A stretch of 18,401 nucleotides of DNA from Clostridia bacterium (GTDB lineage Bacteria > Bacillota_A > Clostridia > Oscillospirales > QAKW01): assembly GCA_017396865.1 (NCBI GenBank), contig JAFQKO010000149.1, positions 1 through 18,401 on the forward strand, in the 5' to 3' direction. Shown here piece after piece: positions 13,217-18,401 of the stretch. The stretch's first letter is position 1, and each line of letters opens with the position of its first letter. Position numbers and translations under genes: made by a program. The notes beneath the pieces are model-generated. The model did no database searches. It was not told the origin of the DNA and saw nothing but the letters and a program-made list of their open reading frames with translations.

Positions 13217-14786
13217 ATAAAATGTGCTCCATAGTTTTTGCGGCGCAGGCGGAGATTTTGACCACCGTGGTGCCGAAGATGGAGGTATAGAGGGTATCGT
13301 TGAAGGGGGCCTTCCATTCGGCGGGGATGGCATCGATGCCCAGCGCCATGCCGAGAATGGAGCCGACGGTGGCGCCGTTGCAGTCGGTATCAAAGCCGTT
13401 TTCCACCGCCATGCAGATGGAGCGGGCAAAATCGCCGTTGCCGTAGAGCAGCGCGATGGTCACCAGCTCGGCGTTGGAGATGGTGTGGCACCAATCGTGG
13501 ACGTTGCGGTCGTTCCAACAGTCGCAGACCTTGCGCACCGCCTCTCGGTAGGAAATGCCCGCCGCATGGTCGGCGCGGATGGCGGTGATGGCGGCATGGA
13601 GGCGGGAGGTGGCGGGGATGTGGTCCAGCCCTGCCTGCAGGATTTCCTCAAGGTCGGCGGTGACCGCCGCCTTGGCGACCATGGCGGCGATCAGTTGCTC
13701 GCCGTAGATGCCGTTCTTCACGTGGGAGATGGAAGCATCCCGCCATGCCATCTCGGCGGCCGCGGCGGGGTCACCGGGGTTGATGTAGCCGAAATAGTCG
13801 CCGCGGATCTGAGCGCCGATCCATTCACGGAAGGGGTTCTTGTAAACAGCGGAATCGGGCGGCCGATAGCCCTTTACAAAGTTGCAAAAGGCTACCCGCT
13901 CGGCGGTGCAGTAGGCGTTTTTCGGCTGCATCGCCAGCCAGAAATCGGCCATGTTGTCGGGGGTGAAGTTGCGGCCGTATTTTTCGATCAACTGCTGGGC
14001 TAAAACGGTGTAGTTGGTGTCGTCGTCCACCGGCATACCGTCGATCTTATCGGCGTAGCAGCGGTTGGCGAGGCGGTATTTATATTTGGCAAGGCGTTCC
14101 TCGGTGAGGTCGTCGGAGCGGATGAAGCGGTGCATGGGGTAGTTGTCGGTCTCCTGCAGGAAGGGGATCAGCTCGTGGCGCTTCATGCCCTCCACCGTTT
14201 TGCCCAGCATACAGCCGATCACCCGCCCCATCCAGGCGCCCTCGATCTGCTTTTGCAGACGGGCGCGATCGGGCGCGATGGGGGCGTGGAGGGCGCAGAG
14301 GGCGCGGATGGACTCGAGGTCGGAGGGCTCGGTGTAGGGATAGCCCTCCTTCTGCGCGGCGGAGGATACGATCTCAAAGAGCGTATCGCCCAGCTTTTTC
14401 TTGATCTCGTCCTTGGGCAGTAGCGAAACGGCGGTGAAAAGATCGGCGTATTTTTCTACGTCCAGCCCCTCCTCGAGGCATTGGCGGTATTCGGTCTGGA
14501 TATGGGAGGAATAGAATTCCCAATCGTGGATGTTGGCGTAGCGGGGCTTGATCTGCCCGCGGTTGCGCAGCTCCTCCACCTCCCGATTGCTGTTGCCTAA
14601 AATCAGAGCGTCGAGGGAAAGGTCAAAATGCTTTGCGATGCGGATCAGCTTTTCCGGATCGGGCTGCGCCTTGCCGCTCTCCCATTTGCCAACGGACTGC
14701 TGGGAAACCTCCAGCAGGGCGGCAAACTGCCCCTGCGAGAGCTTGGCTTCGGTGCGGATCTGATGAATACGGTCGCCGAGTGTCAT
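13215..14786 (-). CDS. XRE-family HTH regulator fused to ADP-ribosylglycohydrolase
   Basis: The 523-residue protein has an XRE/Cro-type helix-turn-helix at residues 4-60 (IHQIRTEAKLSQGQFAALLE, then SQQSVGKWESGKAQPD), a helical linker (about 85-165) and an ADP-ribosylglycohydrolase (DraG/ARH/crystallin J1) domain (about 175-520). Metal-site motifs are present: GAWMGRVIGCMLGK (183-196), VDDDT (D254-D256, T257) and GFDTDCNGATVGS (D466, D468). The enzyme domain should remove ADP-ribose from a protein or nucleic acid, or act on a related ADP-ribosyl compound, using two Mg ions. The combination suggests a regulator whose DNA binding is tied to ADP-ribose chemistry; this is inference. GGAGGT lies 7 bases before the ATG. 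It is divergent from the metal/flavodiiron operon across 181 bases. The last 38 codons are duplicated at 10931-11048. Confidence 0.9.
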   Translation of the reverse strand: MTLGDRIHQIRTEAKLSQGQFAALLEVSQQSVGKWESGKAQPDPEKLIRIAKHFDLSLDALILGNSNREVEELRNRGQIKPRYANIHDWEFYSSHIQTEYRQCLEEGLDVEKYADLFTAVSLLPKDEIKKKLGDTLFEIVSSAAQKEGYPYTEPSDLESIRALCALHAPIAPDRARLQKQIEGAWMGRVIGCMLGKTVEGMKRHELIPFLQETDNYPMHRFIRSDDLTEERLAKYKYRLANRCYADKIDGMPVDDDTNYTVLAQQLIEKYGRNFTPDNMADFWLAMQPKNAYCTAERVAFCNFVKGYRPPDSAVYKNPFREWIGAQIRGDYFGYINPGDPAAAAEMAWRDASISHVKNGIYGEQLIAAMVAKAAVTADLEEILQAGLDHIPATSRLHAAITAIRADHAAGISYREAVRKVCDCWNDRNVHDWCHTISNAELVTIALLYGNGDFARSICMAVENGFDTDCNGATVGSILGMALGIDAIPAEWKAPFNDTLYTSIFGTTVVKISACAAKTMEHIL

Positions 14787-14801
14787 AGAGAATACCTCCG
14801 A

Positions 14802-14884
14802 ACGGTTGTTTTTTCTTTATTTTAACGGATTTTTTGTCCAAAAACAAGAGCGGGGCGCGTGTATTTTACACAACCGACGGTTGT
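14802..14884. promoter_or_regulatory. candidate operator sites of the HTH-hydrolase regulator
   Basis: A perfect 15-base palindrome, ACAACCG-A-CGGTTGT, is at 14870-14884. The half-site CGGTTGT recurs at 14803-14809, and the longer ACGGTTGTTTT occurs identically at 14802-14812 and 14877-14887. The half-site falls in the hydrolase gene leader. The palindrome is about 60-75 bases upstream of the predicted starts of both divergent genes. XRE regulators commonly bind such short palindromes. Confidence 0.45.
14819..14847 (-). promoter_or_regulatory. promoter for HTH-hydrolase gene
   Basis: Minus-strand TTGTTT (14842-14847) and TAAAAT (14819-14824) are separated by 17 bases. The leader is about 25 bases long and includes the CGGTTGT half-site (ACAACCG on the coding strand). 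Confidence 0.6.
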
Positions 14885-14909
14885 TTTCAAATGTTTAACA
14901 AAAGAAGGG

Positions 14910-14938
14910 TGGAAAAATTTAAACCGGCGTGGTATAAT
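14910..14938 (+). promoter_or_regulatory. promoter of the 14968-18401 operon
   Basis: A perfect TATAAT at 14933-14938 has a weak TGGAAA -35 (14910-14915) at 17 bases, 29 bases before the ATG. A weak -35 region fits a promoter that needs an activator, though none is shown. Confidence 0.6.
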
Positions 14939-14967
14939 AACCCTATCAATGCAATTAGGAGAGGAAC

Positions 14968-16209
14968 ATGAAAAGAGTTCTTTCATGCATTTTAATAACG
15001 ATGCTGGTTTTGGCGCTGTTGCCCATTGCTTCGGCAGAGGAAGCGATGCCGGATCTGCGTACCGCCGCCACCCAAGCGGGCGATGGCTGGAGCTGGGATC
15101 AGGCGACCAAAACGCTGACCCTTGCCAATGCCAAGCTGCAGGCGGAGAATGCCGCGGCAATTTGGCTGCCAGCGGGCGCCACGGTGGTGGTGGATGCAAG
15201 CTCTGCCGTAACGGCGGTTGCCAAGGAGGATGGGGTCAATGCGGATTTCTATGCCATCCGATGCGACGGCGATCTGACCCTTGCGGGCGATAGTCTGCTG
15301 ACGGTGGAGAGCGGCAGCGGCGGCATCCATGCCAACGGCAGCCTGACGGTGCGCGGTGCGCTGAAGCTTACATCTGCGATCTACGGCATCTATGCGGCGG
15401 GCGATCTTACGATATGTGCCGAGGCGCAGATCGATTGCTCCCTCAACGGTGATCCCGAAAAATTGGAAAAGACCGTTGCGCTGCTGAGCGAAAAGTCGCT
15501 CACCGTCGAGGGCGGTCGGGTTACGGTTATGAACGCCAACGGCGTTGGCGGCCTGAAGGGCAATTTTGTTACCGTCAAGGGCAAGGCGGCGGTGCAGGCT
15601 TCTGTGGTCAATACGGTCGAAGCTGCACTGCTCTCCGAGGCGGGGATTTATTCCATCAATGCCATTGCGGGTGCGGGCGGGATCACGCTGGAGGATCAGC
15701 CGACCGTTACCGCATCGGTCACCGCCCATGGCGGCGCGGAGTGCGTGATGGCAGGCTCGGGCTACAACAGCTCCCTTTCCAAGGGTGATTTTACGTTGAA
15801 CGGCGGTACGCTGCGGATCATGGCAAGCTGTACCGAAACGGCGGCCTTCGGGCTCGGCGGAATCCATATTTACCTCAACGGCGGCTCTGCCGACGTAAAG
15901 GTCAGCGGCAGTACCGAAGCGGATCAGCTCAGCGCTGCGCTGGTTGCGGGAAAGGGCGGCGGCATCAAATTCGGTGAAAAGATGACGGTGCAAAGCCCCA
16001 AGGGCGGCTATATCAGCCACGACGGACGGATGCTGGTCTGCTCCGACGGTGATGCGGCCACCGACGTTACCGTTTCGGCGGGCGAGCAGGCGGTGCATCA
16101 GGCGGCTGTTTCCACCATGAAGGAGTTTCAGTGGCTGATCGTCTGCCTGGTGATTTTGGCGGGCGTTGCGGTGCTGGTCGTGGTGCAGGTTAAGAGGACG
16201 AAGAAATGA
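14968..16209 (+). CDS. secreted beta-helix-like protein with C-terminal membrane anchor
   Basis: The 413-residue protein has a signal peptide (about 1-23, cleavage near ASA-EEA). Its extracytoplasmic body (about 24-385) contains repeated turns of the kind LTLAGDSLLTVESGSGGIHA, LTVRGALKLTSAIYGIYAAG, LTVEGGRVTVMNANGVGG and FTLNGGTLRIMAS, as in parallel beta-helix proteins. The start of the body (GWSWDQATKTLTLANAKL) matches the opening of clostridial proteins annotated as carbohydrate-binding-domain-like, but sugar binding is unproven. A single helix (389-408) and the tail KRTKK anchor it in the membrane; there is no LPXTG sorting motif. AGGAG precedes the ATG. Its TGA overlaps the ZIP start as ATGA, so it is translationally coupled to metal import and may display or capture something at the surface for that transporter. 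Confidence 0.82.
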   Translation: MKRVLSCILITMLVLALLPIASAEEAMPDLRTAATQAGDGWSWDQATKTLTLANAKLQAENAAAIWLPAGATVVVDASSAVTAVAKEDGVNADFYAIRCDGDLTLAGDSLLTVESGSGGIHANGSLTVRGALKLTSAIYGIYAAGDLTICAEAQIDCSLNGDPEKLEKTVALLSEKSLTVEGGRVTVMNANGVGGLKGNFVTVKGKAAVQASVVNTVEAALLSEAGIYSINAIAGAGGITLEDQPTVTASVTAHGGAECVMAGSGYNSSLSKGDFTLNGGTLRIMASCTETAAFGLGGIHIYLNGGSADVKVSGSTEADQLSAALVAGKGGGIKFGEKMTVQSPKGGYISHDGRMLVCSDGDAATDVTVSAGEQAVHQAAVSTMKEFQWLIVCLVILAGVAVLVVVQVKRTKK

Positions 16210-16967
16210 GAATGGTTTTGCTGACAGCGCTGGGCGTCGGCGGGGCGTCGGTGTTCGGCGCGCTGCTGGGCTTTGCGTTTAAGAAGATCAGCCATAAATT
16301 CAGCGATATCGTGCTGGCCTTTGCGGCGGGCGTGATGCTGGCTGCGGCGGTGATCGGGTTGATCCTGCCTTCGCTGGACTACGGCGGCGATTGGGCGCTT
16401 TTGATTACCGTCGTCGGCGTGTTTTGCGGCGCTTTGTTTGTTAATATTTTGGATAAAGTCGTCCCCCATCTGCACAAACTAACGGGTGTGGATCGGGAGG
16501 GTCATCCCGAGCGGCAGGCGCAGCTCAATAAGGTGCTGCTGTTTGTGATCGCCATTGCGATCCATAACCTGCCCGAGGGCTTGGCGGCGGGCGTCGGCTT
16601 CGGAACGGGCAACGCCAATGAGGCGCTCACCATCGCGGGCGGCATTGCGCTGCAAAATATCCCCGAGGGGATGGTGATCATTGCGCCGATGCTGGCGGCG
16701 GGCATCAGCCACGGCCGCACGCTTTTGATTGCGGCCGCCACCGGTGTGGTGGAGGTGCTGGGTACGCTGCTGGGCTATTGCGCCGTCAGCGTGTCGGGGG
16801 CAATTTTGCCCTTTGCGCTGGCCTTCGCGGGCGGCACCATGCTGTATGTCATCAGCGATGAAATGATCCCCGAAACCCACGCCCACGGCGTGGAACGGGG
16901 CGCCACCTATTCGCTGTTGGCGGGCTTTTGTTTAATGTTGGTTTTTGACGTATTATTAGGAGGTTGA
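16206..16967 (+). CDS. ZIP family divalent metal transporter (GufA-like)
   Basis: The 253-residue protein has about eight membrane helices. Helix 4 carries HNLPEG (about 119-124) and helix 5 carries QNIPEG (about 149-154), the paired metal-site motifs of ZIP transporters. Between helices 3 and 4 is a short cytoplasmic loop with HLH and further histidine and acidic residues (about 92-108), where ZIP proteins have their variable His-rich loop. Zinc or ferrous iron is the likely cargo. It starts in a 4-base ATGA overlap with the upstream gene, with AGAGG 8 bases before the ATG. Its own last codons (GGA GGT) form the ribosome site of the flavodiiron gene. Iron supply would suit the next two products, a diiron enzyme and rubredoxin. 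Confidence 0.93.
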   Translation: MRMVLLTALGVGGASVFGALLGFAFKKISHKFSDIVLAFAAGVMLAAAVIGLILPSLDYGGDWALLITVVGVFCGALFVNILDKVVPHLHKLTGVDREGHPERQAQLNKVLLFVIAIAIHNLPEGLAAGVGFGTGNANEALTIAGGIALQNIPEGMVIIAPMLAAGISHGRTLLIAAATGVVEVLGTLLGYCAVSVSGAILPFALAFAGGTMLYVISDEMIPETHAHGVERGATYSLLAGFCLMLVFDVLLGG

Positions 16968-16969
16968 AT

Positions 16970-18103
16970 ATGAAGTATATTGGGGTAAATGATCATAAAA
17001 AGGATCTGTTCGAGGGGCAGTATATTGTGCCCAACGGCATTGCCTATAATTCCTATCTCATCGAGGATGAGAAGATTGCCGTTATGGATACGGTGGATGC
17101 CGATTTCGGGGCAGAATGGCTGGAGAAGCTGGAGGCTGCTTTGGCGGGGCGTACTCCCGATTACCTGATCGTGCAGCATATGGAGCCGGACCACTCGGCC
17201 AATATTCATGTTTTTGCAGAGAAATACCCCGCCGCTATCTTGGTGGCCACCGCGCCCGCCTTTGCCATGATGAAGAAGTTCTTCGGCACCGATTATGCCG
17301 ACCGCCGCTTGGTGGTCAAGGATGGGGATACCCTCTCCCTCGGCGGCAGAACCCTCACCTTCGTCACCGCGCCGATGGTCCATTGGCCGGAGGTTATTAT
17401 GACCTATGACGATGCCGAAAAGACCCTCTATTCCGCCGATGGCTTCGGTAAGTTCGGTGCTCTGGACGTGGAAGAGGATTGGGCTTGCGAGGCGCGCCGC
17501 TATTATATCGGGATCGTCGGCAAATACGGCGCACAGGTGCAGGCGGTGCTCAAAAAGGCCGCCGCGCTGGAAATCGAGCGGATCTGCCCGCTCCATGGCC
17601 CTGTTTTGACCGAAAATCTCGGCTATTATCTCAATTTGTATGATATCTGGTCGTCCTACGGTGTGGAGAGCGAGGGCGTTGTGATCTGCTATACCTCCGT
17701 CTACGGCAACACCAAAAAGGCGGTGGAGCTGTTGGCCGAGGAGCTGAAGGCGGCAGGCTGCCCCAAGGTGGCGGTCAACGATCTGGCTCGCTGTGATATG
17801 GCCGAGGCGGTGGAGGATGCCTTCCGCTACGGCAAGATCGTTTTGGCAACCACCACCTACAACGGCGATATCTTCCCCTTTATGAGAAACTTTATCCATG
17901 ACCTGACCGAGCGGGGCTATCAGAACCGCACAATCGGTGTCATCGAAAACGGTAGCTGGGCGCCTGCTGCCGCACGGATCATTAAAAAGATGCTGGAGGG
18001 CGGTAAGAATCTCACCTTTACCGATACCACCGTCACCATCCATTCGGCGCTCAATGAAGTTAGCGAAGCGCAGATCAAAGCGCTTGCAAAAGAATTAATA
18101 TAA
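16970..18103 (+). CDS. FprA-type flavodiiron protein
   Basis: The 377-residue protein, starting at the ATG at 16970 six bases after AGGAGG, has a metallo-beta-lactamase-like domain (about 1-233) and a C-terminal flavodoxin domain (about 237-377). All diiron ligands are visible: H70, E72, D74 and H75 in QHMEPDHS, H138 in MVHWPE, D157 in SADGFG, and H209 in CPLHGP. The FMN phosphate loop is [11 protein letters not shown] (241-251). Such enzymes reduce oxygen to water, or NO to N2O, in the cytoplasm of anaerobes with electrons from rubredoxin. There is no fused rubredoxin domain; a separate rubredoxin gene follows after 16 bases. A longer frame using TTG at 16964 is possible but lacks a well-placed ribosome site. 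Confidence 0.96.
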   Translation: MKYIGVNDHKKDLFEGQYIVPNGIAYNSYLIEDEKIAVMDTVDADFGAEWLEKLEAALAGRTPDYLIVQHMEPDHSANIHVFAEKYPAAILVATAPAFAMMKKFFGTDYADRRLVVKDGDTLSLGGRTLTFVTAPMVHWPEVIMTYDDAEKTLYSADGFGKFGALDVEEDWACEARRYYIGIVGKYGAQVQAVLKKAAALEIERICPLHGPVLTENLGYYLNLYDIWSSYGVESEGVVICYTSVYGNTKKAVELLAEELKAAGCPKVAVNDLARCDMAEAVEDAFRYGKIVLATTTYNGDIFPFMRNFIHDLTERGYQNRTIGVIENGSWAPAAARIIKKMLEGGKNLTFTDTTVTIHSALNEVSEAQIKALAKELI

Positions 18104-18119
18104 TTTGGAGGAAAAGAGT

Positions 18120-18275
18120 ATGAAGTATGTATGTGAAGTTTGCGGTTATGTTTATGATGAAGCCGTAGGTGATCCCGATAACGGCATCGAAGCCGGCACC
18201 AAGTGGGAAGATCTGCCCGAGGATTGGGTCTGCCCGCTGTGCGGTGTTGGTAAGGATCAGTTTGCGGAGGAATAA
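18120..18275 (+). CDS. rubredoxin
   Basis: A 51-residue one-iron electron carrier with CEVCGY (C5, C8) and CPLCGV (C38, C41) and the typical acidic core ([20 protein letters not shown], then LPEDW). The length is normal for the family. GGAGG lies 7 bases before the ATG. It is the direct partner of the flavodiiron protein and lies 16 bases after it, so the pair should form an NADH-linked oxygen or NO reduction route together with a rubredoxin reductase encoded elsewhere. Confidence 0.97.
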   Translation: MKYVCEVCGYVYDEAVGDPDNGIEAGTKWEDLPEDWVCPLCGVGKDQFAEE

Positions 18276-18278
18276 GCC

Positions 18279-18401
18279 ATGGCTGCTCTGGTGATAACAC
18301 AGGATAATTTCGAAGCCGAGGTGCTTCAAAGTGATCGCACCGTGTTGGTCGATTTTTGGGCAAGCTGGTGCGGCCCTTGCCGTATGCTCTCGCCCATCGT
18401 C
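18279..18401 (+). CDS. thioredoxin, 5' part only
   Basis: The first 41 residues are present before the window ends. They show the thioredoxin N-terminal strand ([13 protein letters not shown]), [13 protein letters not shown] with redox cysteines C31 and C34, and RMLSPIV. It starts 3 bases after the rubredoxin stop, with GGAGG within the rubredoxin's final codons, so it belongs to the same operon. Role: thiol reduction during oxidative stress. The cut is due only to the window edge. Confidence 0.95.
   Translation, partial: MAALVITQDNFEAEVLQSDRTVLVDFWASWCGPCRMLSPIV

Noticed and set aside
16907..18043. 378-codon minus frame opposite the flavodiiron gene
   Set aside because: Shadow of a gene with a full set of diiron ligands.

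Overview
The window looks like chromosomal DNA of a strictly anaerobic, low-branching Gram-positive bacterium of the Clostridia. The support is indirect but consistent: strong AGGAGG-type ribosome binding sites before nearly every gene, TATAAT promoters, several lipoproteins, a protein with S-layer homology (SLH) repeats, and a flavodiiron protein, rubredoxin and thioredoxin gene string typical of anaerobes that scavenge oxygen. Most genes are visibly GC-rich. The stretch at about 1.9-3.9 kb and the 5' part of the lipoprotein gene at 9.9 kb are visibly AT-richer.

Layout. Positions 1-228 hold a block of small hairpins. Then come an MgtC-type membrane protein and a DEDDh exonuclease (+), closed by a strong terminator. 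Positions 1.97-3.67 kb hold two minus-strand lipoprotein genes set between three palindromic REP-like repeats. Next is a large secreted beta-helix-like protein with three SLH repeats (+). A minus-strand run follows: a two-TM protein with a proline-rich linker, a TVP38/DedA-like membrane protein, and a glycogen branching enzyme of the type best known from eukaryotes. At 9.88 kb a lone lipoprotein gene (+) ends in a long perfect terminator. Positions 10.93-11.29 kb contain a broken chimeric gene: the promoter and membrane part of a relative of the 9.6-kb gene joined in frame to a copy of the 3' end of the ADP-ribosylglycohydrolase gene that lies 2.3 kb away. Next are a 559-residue membrane-anchored protein of unknown function and, upstream of it, a helix-turn-helix regulator fused to an ADP-ribosylglycohydrolase (both minus). 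Divergent from this fusion is a tightly packed plus-strand operon: membrane-anchored secreted protein, ZIP metal transporter, flavodiiron protein, rubredoxin and the start of a thioredoxin gene that runs off the window.

How the parts may work together. The last operon makes sense as metal (zinc or iron) import plus reduction of oxygen or NO: rubredoxin is the known electron donor to flavodiiron proteins, and thioredoxin repairs oxidised thiols. Its divergent neighbour, the regulator/ADP-ribosylglycohydrolase fusion, shares a short intergenic region with it. That region holds a 15-bp palindrome about equally far from both promoters, so the fusion protein may control the operon. This is an inference.

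The least ordinary items are the DNA-binding/ADP-ribosylglycohydrolase fusion and its candidate operator, the chimeric gene made by local recombination, the lipoprotein cassette bracketed by palindromes, and the two modular hairpin elements. No CRISPR array, tRNA, rRNA, intact transposase or phage gene was seen.
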